A DNA stretch of 8,008 nucleotides from Candidatus Zipacnadia bacterium (GCA_029821415.1 JALGTJ010000135.1:1-8008); one strand, 5' to 3'. Numbered from the stretch's first letter, positions 1 through 6,436 are shown. Translations and numbers: made by a program. The notes: generated by a model not told the origin, from the sequence alone.

Positions 1-1
1 T

Positions 2-694
2 GAGCGGCCGGATCTTATAGCCATTACTGGCGACATTTCCAGCGGATGGCACCACGCTGCCTGCACCGCTGACTGTCTCCGCGGGCTGCGCGCTCCCCAC
101 GGAGTCTACGCCGTACTGGGCAACCATGACTGGAATTGCACTCTGGAGACCTATCTATCTGGCAGCCCGGAGCCGAGCCCAACTGTGCAAGATTGGGAAC
201 AGGCTCTAAGCCAGACGGAAATCCAATTGTTAGAAAACAAGAGCTGCTTGCTGACACTCAAGGGACAGACTATCGCCGTCGTGGGCGTAGGCGACCCCTC
301 CTGCGGCCGGGACGACATCGCAACCGCATTGGCGGGAGTCGGCTCAGCCGACCTGAAAATTATGCTGGCTCACTCGCCGGATGCCCTTGACCTGCCCGGC
401 GCTGACTGGGCTGACCTACTGCTGGCCGGCCACACTCACGGTGGGCAGTGCCGACTGCCCGGCCTGGGCAGCCCCTGGGCACCGGTTTGGCGCATGCGGC
501 GGCGCTCATCAGGGCTGATGCGCTCTGGCCAGACCCTCGCTTACGTCAGCCGAGGAATCAGTGCAGGAATGGAAGCCCGTTTCCTGTGCCCACCGGAGGT
601 ATGCATCCTCACCTTGCGTCGAGGGGTTGCTGAGAAAATACCAGATGTAGGGCTGCGCACCCCTGCAAGCCCCAAGAGGGGAGAACACCAGTGA
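2..694 (+). CDS. YkuE-like metallophosphoesterase, 5' end missing
   Basis: Calcineurin-like metallophosphoesterase of the YkuE type, a dinuclear-metal hydrolase of phosphate esters; some relatives act at the membrane on lipid-linked pyrophosphates. The gene runs in from before the window, and 230 codons plus the stop are visible. The metal-binding motifs occur in family order: GD (codons at 29-34), GNHD (119-130), AHSPD (368-382) and GHTHGGQ (428-448). A late YVSRG segment and a CPPEV segment near the C-terminus also match this subfamily. Nothing looks broken. The missing N-terminus would hold the first DxH motif and, in many relatives, a membrane anchor. The stop TGA (692-694) shares one base with the ATG of the next gene, so the two are almost certainly co-transcribed and translationally coupled. 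Family assignment is firm; the substrate is unknown. Confidence 0.9.
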   Translation, partial: ERPDLIAITGDISSGWHHAACTADCLRGLRAPHGVYAVLGNHDWNCTLETYLSGSPEPSPTVQDWEQALSQTEIQLLENKSCLLTLKGQTIAVVGVGDPSCGRDDIATALAGVGSADLKIMLAHSPDALDLPGADWADLLLAGHTHGGQCRLPGLGSPWAPVWRMRRRSSGLMRSGQTLAYVSRGISAGMEARFLCPPEVCILTLRRGVAEKIPDVGLRTPASPKRGEHQ

Positions 695-1248
695 TGTCTG
701 TCATTACTTATCTATGGAACAAACTACTGGTCATGCTCAGGCTGCGGCAGCCTAGCCCGCAGATTACCCGTCAGCAGGCTCTGGCTATCAAACCCCTGCA
801 TAACCCCAATTTGGAATGGAAGTACAACGAAGAAGGTCACGTCGTGGCCACGCTGACCCGGCGCAAGGGACTAGGCAGCAAATTTATTGACTTCTTCCTG
901 GCAGTGCCTCAACAGCGCTCTGTTATTCTGGACGAGGTCGGCAGCTTTGTCTGGAAAATGTGCGACGGCGAACATAGCGTTGAGCAGATTAGCGAGGCAT
1001 TGTCTGAGAAGTACGTTCTCACCCGCCGTGAGGTGGAGGTCTCCCTCAACGAATACCTGCGCATGCTGGCAAAACGAGGAATGATTCTCGTAGCAGTACC
1101 GCAGGAAATAGTTGACCAGCTCGATGAGCCTACCAAGCGCGCCCTCGGCGTTACCCAGATACAGAAAATTATCGAGCAACAGACCACTGGGGAGGATAGC
1201 GACACGGAGCCAGACGACGATGCGGACGAATCTGGTAACGAAGACTAA
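694..1248 (+). CDS. PqqD-like (RRE-fold) protein with acidic tail
   Basis: A 184-residue protein containing a PqqD-family domain at about residues 39-133. Diagnostic pieces are VILDEVGSFVWKMCDGEHS (77-95) and the helical segment ending in LAKRGMIL (125-132), which match the pattern of PqqD and related winged-helix peptide-binding domains. In known systems such domains hold the leader of a ribosomally made precursor peptide for a modifying radical-SAM or other enzyme. No such enzyme or precursor is visible here. Extra parts are a hydrophobic/basic amphipathic N-terminus (residues 1-19) and a strongly acidic C-terminus (11 of the last 18 residues are D or E). Start: ATG 694, preceded by an AGGGGAG ribosome site at about 677-683; a GTG at 691 in the same frame is possible but less well spaced. 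It overlaps the phosphoesterase stop by one base. Function in this context is unknown. Confidence 0.85.
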   Translation: MSVITYLWNKLLVMLRLRQPSPQITRQQALAIKPLHNPNLEWKYNEEGHVVATLTRRKGLGSKFIDFFLAVPQQRSVILDEVGSFVWKMCDGEHSVEQISEALSEKYVLTRREVEVSLNEYLRMLAKRGMILVAVPQEIVDQLDEPTKRALGVTQIQKIIEQQTTGEDSDTEPDDDADESGNED

Positions 1249-1330
1249 ACCTGATCATACGGTTGGTGCTAGCCTGGCCCGCTCACTCCCTGGTGCGTAA
1301 TATACAGGAACAATCAGCAGGCGCTGAGGG

Positions 1331-1600
1331 CTATCCGCCTTGAAGTTCGGCGACTTGCTGGGCCAGACGCGATTTCTTGCGAGCGGCACGCCGAGCATGA
1401 AAGACACCAACCCGGCTAGCCTTGTCAATAGCCTTGTAAGCACGACTTATCGCCTGTTTAATCTCCTCTTCGTCATTACTGCCCGCCGCCTCCAAGGCAG
1501 CTCGCGTGGACTTGGCAACCTGCTCCTTCAACCGGCGGTTGCGGAGGGTACGTTTTCGCGTCTGACGTACGTGTTTACGTCGTGACTTTATCTGCGGCAT
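1331..1600 (-). CDS. rpsT: 30S ribosomal protein S20
   Basis: An 89-residue, very basic protein of normal S20 length (about 84-90). The N-terminus reads MPQIKSRRKHVRQTRKRTLRN, followed by helical segments with the SRAYKAIDKAS and HARRAARKKSRL motifs typical of S20. S20 binds the 5' domain of 16S rRNA early in 30S assembly. The ATG (1598-1600) is preceded by an AAGGAAA ribosome site (1611-1617) at a slightly long distance. The gene converges with the pqqD-like gene, with 82 bp between the two stops, and I see no strong terminator there. Its own promoter and a 5' hairpin are listed separately. In Enterobacteria S20 represses its own translation; whether the leader here does so cannot be told from sequence. 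Confidence 0.97.
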   Translation of the reverse strand: MPQIKSRRKHVRQTRKRTLRNRRLKEQVAKSTRAALEAAGSNDEEEIKQAISRAYKAIDKASRVGVFHARRAARKKSRLAQQVAELQGG

Positions 1601-1631
1601 ATTCGGGTAGTTTCCTTTCTATAAAACAAAC

Positions 1632-1659
1632 AGTCGCCTGGTGACAACAGCCAGCGACT
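1632..1659 (-). terminator. 5'-end hairpin / possible terminator before rpsT
   Basis: A 9-bp stem, CCAGCGACT (1651-1659) with its complement at 1632-1641, one bulged C at 1638 and a 9-nt loop. On the minus strand it is followed by GTTTGTTTTAT, a U-rich but interrupted tract. It could end transcripts arriving from the upstream RNA. However, the rpsT promoter places its start at about 1661, so the same hairpin would also form the very 5' end of rpsT mRNA, where it could attenuate or, like other 5'-terminal stems, protect the message. The stem is clearly seen; the role is inference. Confidence 0.5.
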
Positions 1660-1667
1660 AACTCCAT

Positions 1668-1697
1668 ATTATAGCATAGAACTATCCAGAAAGACAA
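1668..1697 (-). promoter_or_regulatory. rpsT promoter, extended -10
   Basis: Minus-strand TGC-TATAAT, with the -10 hexamer at 1668-1673 carrying an extended TGn motif. A TTGTCT -35 lies at 1692-1697, 18 bp away. Predicted start is about 1661, giving a leader of about 60 nt to the rpsT ATG. A 9-bp direct repeat, AGCATAGAA on the plus strand (1673-1681 and 1697-1705), flanks the spacer and might be a regulator site or chance. Confidence 0.65.
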
Positions 1698-1983
1698 GCA
1701 TAGAAAGTCGTTGGCTTGCGAGCACGCTTAGCCTCGCGCCTACGCTACCGTACTCTTCACAAGCCAACAAATGAGCAGCCGAACTCTTCTCGGGGCAAGA
1801 AAGAGTTCGGCTGCATACCTCCGCCTACCGAGTTCAGCGCGAGCAGCGATCTGTAGGCGGCTGTGGACCCGAAGGCTCAACCTGGGTGCGGTTACAGATG
1901 CAGAATTGGCTGCATCTCAAAATCTATCTCCTGGTTTCTATAAACCTATGTATAGCCTTCGGCCACCAAGCTTATACAAACAT

Positions 1984-2012
1984 ATTATAACACAAACCTG
2001 GTTCTATGTCAA
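1984..2012 (-). promoter_or_regulatory. perfect consensus sigma-70 promoter, leftward
   Basis: On the minus strand, TTGACA (2007-2012), a 17-bp spacer and TATAAT (1984-1989): an exact match to the housekeeping consensus in both hexamers and in spacing. Predicted start is about 1977. The nearest protein gene downstream is rpsT, about 375 nt away, which has its own promoter, so the likely product is the structured RNA between them. A small palindrome, CAAGG-C-CCTTG (2010-2020), overlaps the -35 and could be an operator. Confidence 0.8.
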
Positions 2013-2081
2013 GGCCCTTGGCAAACTTTCTGGAGCAACGCTACACAAATGTAGGGACTACCAATGAAGATAACGGGCAAC

Positions 2082-2103
2082 TCCGGGCCGGGAAGCACCC
2101 GGA
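2082..2103 (-). repeat. inverted repeat after methyltransferase stop
   Basis: TCCGGG (2082-2087) pairs with CCCGGA (2098-2103) over a 10-nt loop, 8 bp downstream of the methyltransferase stop on the minus strand. A shorter alternative CCGGG/CCCGG stem exists within it. No U-run follows, so it is at best a weak or Rho-assisted 3' end. It separates the methyltransferase from the strong promoter at 1984-2012. Confidence 0.35.
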
Positions 2104-2111
2104 TAGCTCTT

Positions 2112-3050
2112 TCACTTGACGTTGACGACCAAGAGTATCTTGTTTCCCAGCCCCATTCTTCGCAGTAGCCACTCGGCGGCTGCGTTGCAGTTACTCAGCA
2201 ACGCAGACAAGATTGGCCAGTCTCCGACTGTGTCCGTTAGCCGGCCAGGAGGCAGATCCAGGTACAGCCGCGCGGTGCCAGATTCCACGCCAGCAATGCT
2301 TAGCATCTGGCCAACCAATGACGCCGTCAGTCGGCAAGGCTGGTCCTGCGAGTACTCAGCCCTATGCGCCAGACCCACCCAGGCCATCAGATTCAAGGCA
2401 CTCGTTGTGTAAGGCTCGATTACGGCCACTTGATGCCGCGCGATGCGCACCAGCTCAGCGAAGCCGCCCAATGGGTCAGGCGTGTGATGAAGCCCCTCCA
2501 CCACCACAACCGCATCAAAGCTGTCCGCAGCAAAGGGCAGGTGCCGAACATCGGCCTGCAGGTATGGAACTCGATGCCCCCGGATGGCGCTGCGCTTGCG
2601 CAGACCATAAAGCGCTTGGGCTGAAAGATCCGAGGCTGATACTATCCAGCCGGCTGCCTGGAGTGCTTCCACCTCGTAGCCAGTCCCACAGCAAGCCACA
2701 TGTACCGAGGGCCTATCGGCGATACCATTATCAAGCTCTGCCAAGAGGTGCTTCAGATGCTGGCGCATACGCCGACGCCGGTAGCGAGAATGATGGTCAG
2801 GCTTGAATACCGCTTTGTCAGGCAGGCCCGCGAAATGCTCATCCTGTGCTGCCATTTCCTGACGGGTAGCCTCGTCCAGCCAGCTCTCATCAATCATTCG
2901 GGGAATGCCCTCAGTGAAGGTGTAAGTGAGGTCACAAGCGGTGCAACGCAGCCCGTGAATGCAATCAGTTAGCCTCGCGTGACACAGCGGGCAGACCAGC
3001 ATCTCCAGACAATGCCAGGTTGTGCGGCCCTCATTAGTCACCGGCTCCAT
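2112..3050 (-). CDS. SAM-dependent methyltransferase with N-terminal zinc ribbon
   Basis: A 312-residue class I methyltransferase (from the ATG at 3050). Residues 18-53 form a Trm112-like zinc ribbon with two CxxC pairs (C20/C23 and C36/C39) and the usual 'TEGIPRM' ending. The Rossmann core follows: motif I VHVACCGTG (116-124), which binds S-adenosylmethionine; acidic D141 after strand 2; QADVRHLPF (165-173); and DSFDAVVVVEGLHHTPDP (176-193), typical of UbiE/Methyltransf_11 enzymes. The C-terminal third (about 215-312) is a divergent lid region. Substrate is unknown; fused ribbon-methyltransferases occur often near envelope-polysaccharide or lipid genes. Start choice: the frame stays open to a TTG at 3095, but that codon has no ribosome site and the extra 15 residues do not look conserved. 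An ATG at residue 17 is also possible, with its GGAG too close. It is transcribed away from the protease gene. It appears intact. Confidence 0.88.
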   Translation of the reverse strand: MEPVTNEGRTTWHCLEMLVCPLCHARLTDCIHGLRCTACDLTYTFTEGIPRMIDESWLDEATRQEMAAQDEHFAGLPDKAVFKPDHHSRYRRRRMRQHLKHLLAELDNGIADRPSVHVACCGTGYEVEALQAAGWIVSASDLSAQALYGLRKRSAIRGHRVPYLQADVRHLPFAADSFDAVVVVEGLHHTPDPLGGFAELVRIARHQVAVIEPYTTSALNLMAWVGLAHRAEYSQDQPCRLTASLVGQMLSIAGVESGTARLYLDLPPGRLTDTVGDWPILSALLSNCNAAAEWLLRRMGLGNKILLVVNVK

Positions 3051-3102
3051 ATTCTGAATACCCAGTGAACAGATATTGCAGATAACTCTTTTCAACAGCG
3101 AA

Positions 3103-3111
3103 TGCTATAAC
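3103..3111 (+). promoter_or_regulatory. possible extended -10 promoter for the protease gene
   Basis: TGC-TATAAC on the plus strand is a fair extended -10, but no good -35 stands 17 bp upstream (TAACTC). It would give a leader of about 130 nt containing the inverted repeat at 3175-3219. This is the only rightward promoter-like site I can point to in the divergent region. Confidence 0.25.
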
Positions 3112-3174
3112 TTTCTCGCTTACTGGAACCGATTGTACATCAGATACGTCAAAAGTAACAATCTCATCAGCTTC

Positions 3175-3219
3175 CCTCCAGCGGCGGAGCGAAGTCGGCA
3201 CGCGTGCTGCCGCTGGAGG
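3175..3219. repeat. 11-bp inverted repeat with inner palindrome before protease
   Basis: CCTCCAGCGGC (3175-3185) is the exact reverse complement of GCCGCTGGAGG (3209-3219). The 23-nt loop contains a perfect 10-bp palindrome, GCACGCGTGC (3198-3207). It lies in the divergent region, 27 bp before the protease ATG, and its right arm carries the only strong GGAGG near that gene. It may be an operator for one or both genes, an mRNA leader stem or a relic of a mobile element. Confidence 0.55.
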
Positions 3220-3246
3220 TGTGTCTGCACCAATTCCAAGGGTATA

Positions 3247-5127
3247 ATGAGCAATATGATTGATTCCGACCGAACAACCGCCGCGCTGGTGCTGGTCGCC
3301 ATTCTTTTCCTGCTCGGTGCAGGTGCCCCTCTGGGGAGCGCCGAGCAGCAATTGAAGACTGTTCCTATCCCGGGGCCGCCTCAAGCAGTGACTGCGGCCA
3401 ATGGCACGGTGCAGATGATGCCGGCGCGGGCAGTTGCGGACCGATTGATTATCAAGCTGCGCCCATACGTCGGGCCCCAACAGCTCGAAGCGGTGGCTGC
3501 TGCCGGCCATAGCCAAATAAGGAAAGTGTTGCCAATCAGTGGTCTGATGATCATTGACCTGCCCAGCGGCAGCGACCTGCTGGCCGCGGCTCATCAGTTT
3601 GAAAACCGCCCTGAGGTAGAATTCGCTGTCCCCGATACGCTGGTCTATCCCGCGCTTGTTCCCAACGACCCTGAGTACAGCAAGCAATGGCACCTGCCCA
3701 AGATTCACGCCCCTGATGCCTGGGATGTCACCACGGGCACCAATACCGTGACTATCGCCGTGGTTGACTCTGGCTGCGATATGGACCATCCTGACCTGGC
3801 CAGCAAAATCTGGACCAATCCCGACGAAATACCTGACAATGACATTGACGATGACGGCAACGGCTATATTGATGATGTCCACGGCTACGACTTCTACAAC
3901 GATGACAGCGACCCAACTCCCCAACCGACTGGTGGGTTGGATGAAAATGTCTCGCACGGCACGCTGGTCGCGGGGACCGCTGCGGCGGTGGGCAACAATG
4001 CCTGGGGCACCGCCGGAATGGACTGGCACGCCCAGATAATGGTTCTGCAGGTCTTCCCCGCTTCAGGGAGCGGCTCGGTCTCAATTGTGGCCGAGGCTGT
4101 GATATGCGCCGCCGGCAACGATGGAATCAGACTGACGGACACTGTCTGGAGATCCCCAGTATGCAACGATGGCCCTAACCCGCTGACCGACAATTACGTC
4201 CTCGGAGTCACTGCCACGGACAACCAGGATCGCAAGGCTGACTTCGCTAACTGGGATGGCTCCACCGCCAATTTCGTGGATGTGGCTGCGCCCGGCGTGA
4301 ACATCTATGGTCCGGCGTTCTACGATCCATCATACCCTGGGTTTAGCGACTACTGGTACACCAATGATGGCACCTCTTTCTCCACGCCTATTGTCTCCGG
4401 GCTGGCAGCATTGATCATCGCCCATAATCCCAGCTTGCGAGGCGATCCGGCTGCCGTCTACCAGATAATTCGTGATACTACTGACAACATTGACGGGCAG
4501 AATCCCGGCTACGCAGGTATGCTGGGCACTGGCCGGGTGAACGCAGCCCGCGCCCTGGGGGTGCTCCTCCCACCGGCGGCGGTCACTAATCTGCAGGCAG
4601 CCGACACTACCGGCGATCAGGGCGGGAGTATCACGCTGACTTGGCTCAAGTCAGCCGATGATGGCGGCGGCAGCAACAGCGTCACCAGCTATATCGTCCG
4701 GCGGCGGACCGGTGCCTCCGGCCCATTCAGCAATATTGACTCGCTACCACCGGGCACCGAACAATACGATGATACTTCGGTGACCGACGGAGTAGACTAT
4801 TACTATGTCATCCGAACCGTTGCCGACACCCTGTACACCGATTCAGAGATAGCCGGGCCAGTGCAATCCCGCGACGATCTGGCCCCGCCCCCGATCACCA
4901 CGCTAACCGCTCGCGACCGGCCCAGTGATTCCGGGGGGGCTATCCAACTGGAATGGACCTACAGTCCGCCTGCCGACTTTGACTTTTACAGTCTGTACCG
5001 GTCAAATCGCAATTTCAATACGGTAGAGGATCTCACACCGCTTATCACCTTCACCAACCCTGCTACCAGTGCCTGGACAGATACCAGTGTGGTGGACGGA
5101 GCGGACTACTACTACGCTGCCGTTTGA
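3247..5127 (+). CDS. secreted S8 subtilase, N-terminal part, disrupted
   Basis: A 626-residue N-terminal part of a secreted subtilisin-like serine protease. Order: signal peptide (about 10-32, cleavage probably after GSA32); propeptide-like segment (about 64-130, ADRLIIKLRP onward); catalytic domain (about 140-435); first Fn3 repeat (about 440-538); second Fn3 repeat (about 540-626, incomplete). Catalytic residues are D174 (VVDSG), H237 (SHGT), oxyanion N291 (AAGND) and S377 (GTSFSTP). An Asp-rich stretch at about 192-227 resembles a calcium-binding insertion. Two defects: H237 to N291 spans only 54 residues against 91 in subtilisin BPN' (His64-Asn155), so the substrate-binding strand and neighbouring helix are missing; and the frame stops at 5125-5127 in the middle of the second Fn3 repeat, with the rest of the protein one frame over. 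Start: ATG 3247 before the signal peptide, with AAGGG at 3238-3242; ATG 3256 is an alternative. The open frame back to 3076 is not protein-like. Confidence 0.85.
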   Translation: MSNMIDSDRTTAALVLVAILFLLGAGAPLGSAEQQLKTVPIPGPPQAVTAANGTVQMMPARAVADRLIIKLRPYVGPQQLEAVAAAGHSQIRKVLPISGLMIIDLPSGSDLLAAAHQFENRPEVEFAVPDTLVYPALVPNDPEYSKQWHLPKIHAPDAWDVTTGTNTVTIAVVDSGCDMDHPDLASKIWTNPDEIPDNDIDDDGNGYIDDVHGYDFYNDDSDPTPQPTGGLDENVSHGTLVAGTAAAVGNNAWGTAGMDWHAQIMVLQVFPASGSGSVSIVAEAVICAAGNDGIRLTDTVWRSPVCNDGPNPLTDNYVLGVTATDNQDRKADFANWDGSTANFVDVAAPGVNIYGPAFYDPSYPGFSDYWYTNDGTSFSTPIVSGLAALIIAHNPSLRGDPAAVYQIIRDTTDNIDGQNPGYAGMLGTGRVNAARALGVLLPPAAVTNLQAADTTGDQGGSITLTWLKSADDGGGSNSVTSYIVRRRTGASGPFSNIDSLPPGTEQYDDTSVTDGVDYYYVIRTVADTLYTDSEIAGPVQSRDDLAPPPITTLTARDRPSDSGGAIQLEWTYSPPADFDFYSLYRSNRNFNTVEDLTPLITFTNPATSAWTDTSVVDGADYYYAAV

Positions 5128-6436
5128 TGCAGGTCTGCAACTGCTCTCAGCGCCGGCGATACCACTCGATCAGCACCCGGCCACGCTGTTTGACATCCCT
5201 TCTGGCGACCTGCTTAATCGCTACGCTCGCTACGACCGCGTGGCTGGGGACTATGTGATCTATTCAGGCGATCCGCTGGAAGAGATTCTCAAGCTGGATC
5301 TGGGGCGAGGCTTCTGGGTTAATCTTCCCTACCCCGTTAACGTCACCCCCGAGGGGACCTCGGCGCCATCCGGCGATTTTGATGTCCCACTACAGCCCGG
5401 CTGGCACCTGCTGGGCAACCCTTTCTTCGGGCCGACCGACTTCGGTGCAGCTACAGTCTTCCATGATGGGACCTACGATATGCTTAGTGCCCACCGCCTG
5501 GGCATCCTCTGTGCTGTGGCCTGGGTTTATGACGCTGCTGACCACAACTATAAGATGATCAGCGCCGACAGCAACAGCCAGCGCCAGATCGCGCCGTGGA
5601 GCGGCTTTTGGCTGCGCACCTATCAGCCATGCACTTTTACCATCGCCCGGCCGACCGGTACCTCCGCTGCGACTAGCCAGGCTGGCCAGTCGTCAACCGA
5701 GAAGGGGGGATGGTCGCTCCAGTTGGTGGCCGCCGGCAGCACCAGCCGCGATACCGACAATTTCTGTGGCTTGCGTCCGGCGGCAGTGATCACCGAGGTG
5801 GACAATCCGCCGGCAGTAGGTGATGCAGTGGATCTATACCTGCTCGACGGGGACAGCAACCGTCACCTGGCCGCCAGCTTCGCGACGCAGGCTGTCACGG
5901 AGTACAAGTGGGACGTGGTGGTCACATGGCCTCACCCCGACGGCGAAATAAGCCTCACCTGGCCCACCATTAACGAGCTGCCGCACAAGTACGAGGCCAC
6001 ACTGCGGGACCTTGACGGAGGCAAGACGATTAACCTGCGCCTGCAGCCGCGCTACGTCTTCAATGCCCAAGAGGCAGGCACCCGACACTTCCGGCTGTCG
6101 GTGACGCCGACCAGCAGTCAACCAGTTACACTGACCTCCGTCGCCGCCCTGCCGACCCGAGGCGGTGGTGAGGTAGTCTTCACTCTCTCCCAACCAGCTC
6201 AGTGCGGCATCAGAATAATGAATATCGCGGGTCGGACTATCCGTATCCTGGAGAGCGATCGGCTCCACAGTGCCGGTCAGAATGTAGTGCTATGGGATGG
6301 CCGCACTGACACCGGCAGCAGCGTGCCCAGTGGCCGATATCTAATCCAGATTGAAGCTAACGCCACCAACGGCTCCACCGCAGGCAAAGAAGGCCCGCAC
6401 CGTCTCGGCCACGTATTCAATCTGCTCCTCGGATAG
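5120..6436 (+). CDS. C-terminal part of the same subtilase, out of frame
   Basis: About 438 residues in the +1 frame relative to the protease fragment, continuing the same extracellular protein. It begins in mid-domain (PFDAGLQLLSAPAIPLD) without a credible start or ribosome site. An ATG at 5069 opens the frame but only reads the Fn3 DNA out of frame. Two beta modules follow, recognisable by GLQLLSAPAIP (near 5132) and GWHLLGNPFF (near 5399), with aromatic GRGFWVN and WSGFWLRT strands. A linker and a beta-rich region come next, and then a FlgD-like Ig domain (about 6160-6370: VVFTLSQPAQCGIRI, AGRTIRIL, LWDGRTDTGSSVPSGRYLI). Such a C-terminus is common on secreted proteins of several candidate phyla, where it may serve in surface attachment. 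The last 15 or so codons (after about 6380) read antisense to the aminotransferase, so the natural C-terminus is probably lost. Not expected to be translated alone. Confidence 0.75.
   Translation, partial: PFDAGLQLLSAPAIPLDQHPATLFDIPSGDLLNRYARYDRVAGDYVIYSGDPLEEILKLDLGRGFWVNLPYPVNVTPEGTSAPSGDFDVPLQPGWHLLGNPFFGPTDFGAATVFHDGTYDMLSAHRLGILCAVAWVYDAADHNYKMISADSNSQRQIAPWSGFWLRTYQPCTFTIARPTGTSAATSQAGQSSTEKGGWSLQLVAAGSTSRDTDNFCGLRPAAVITEVDNPPAVGDAVDLYLLDGDSNRHLAASFATQAVTEYKWDVVVTWPHPDGEISLTWPTINELPHKYEATLRDLDGGKTINLRLQPRYVFNAQEAGTRHFRLSVTPTSSQPVTLTSVAALPTRGGGEVVFTLSQPAQCGIRIMNIAGRTIRILESDRLHSAGQNVVLWDGRTDTGSSVPSGRYLIQIEANATNGSTAGKEGPHRLGHVFNLLLG

Larger units (their letters stand above)
1632..1977 (-). 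ncRNA. candidate structured RNA upstream of rpsT, family unknown
   Basis: About 345 nt of non-coding DNA downstream (leftward) of a perfect sigma-70 promoter, packed with stems given here in plus coordinates. Domain 1: closing helix 1954-1966 with 1863-1877 (13 bp, 2-nt bulge), enclosing hairpins 1933-1946 (5 bp, 4-nt loop), 1896-1917 (8 bp, 6-nt loop) and 1879-1893 (4 bp), which together make a four-way junction. Linker stem: 1821-1828 with 1853-1860 (8 bp). Long hairpin: 1775-1788 with 1801-1814 (14 bp perfect, 12-nt loop). Domain 2: 1710-1718 with 1760-1768 (9 bp), enclosing 1719-1722/1733-1736 and 1741-1744/1749-1752 (4 bp each). The possible terminator at 1632-1659 ends it. No open frame here looks like a protein. 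I find no RNase P core (GAGGAAAGTCC-like), tmRNA tRNA-like end, SRP loop, T-box or recognisable riboswitch core. It may be a trans-acting RNA, or a long leader of rpsT. Exact ends are uncertain. Confidence 0.5.

Noticed and set aside
1249..1340. Bidirectional terminator between the pqqD-like gene and rpsT
   Set aside because: Only a 5-bp AGGCG/CGCCT pair (1319-1323, 1336-1340) is present, without a T-run on either strand; too weak to call.
1700..1980. RNase P RNA, tmRNA, SRP RNA, 6S RNA, T-box or a known riboswitch
   Set aside because: I looked on both strands for their conserved cores (P4 AGGAAAGTCC, GGTTCGA tRNA-like end, GGAAGCAG loop, T-box GGTGG box, TPP, cobalamin and c-di-GMP motifs) and found none. 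A covariance search could still overrule this.
1771..2067. Plus-strand open frame of 98 codons in the gap before rpsT
   Set aside because: It starts inside the strong hairpin, has no ribosome site and runs through paired stems and the leftward promoter. The translation has no protein character.
2213..2806. Plus-strand open frame opposite the methyltransferase
   Set aside because: The minus strand encodes zinc-ribbon and SAM-binding motifs in this stretch; the plus translation is Pro/Ala/Arg-rich and resembles no family.
3034..4029. Long minus-strand open frame of 331 codons opposite the protease
   Set aside because: It lies antisense to the signal peptide, propeptide and catalytic domain of a clear protease, and its translation is low-complexity V/I-rich without a recognisable domain. 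It is a shadow of biased codon use.
5119..5130. Programmed +1 frameshift at GTT-TGA, similar to the prfB site
   Set aside because: Slipping one base from GTT to TTT would enter the right frame, but there is no upstream Shine-Dalgarno-like stimulator. The joined protein would still lack the end of the Fn3 repeat and the linker, so a deletion explains more.
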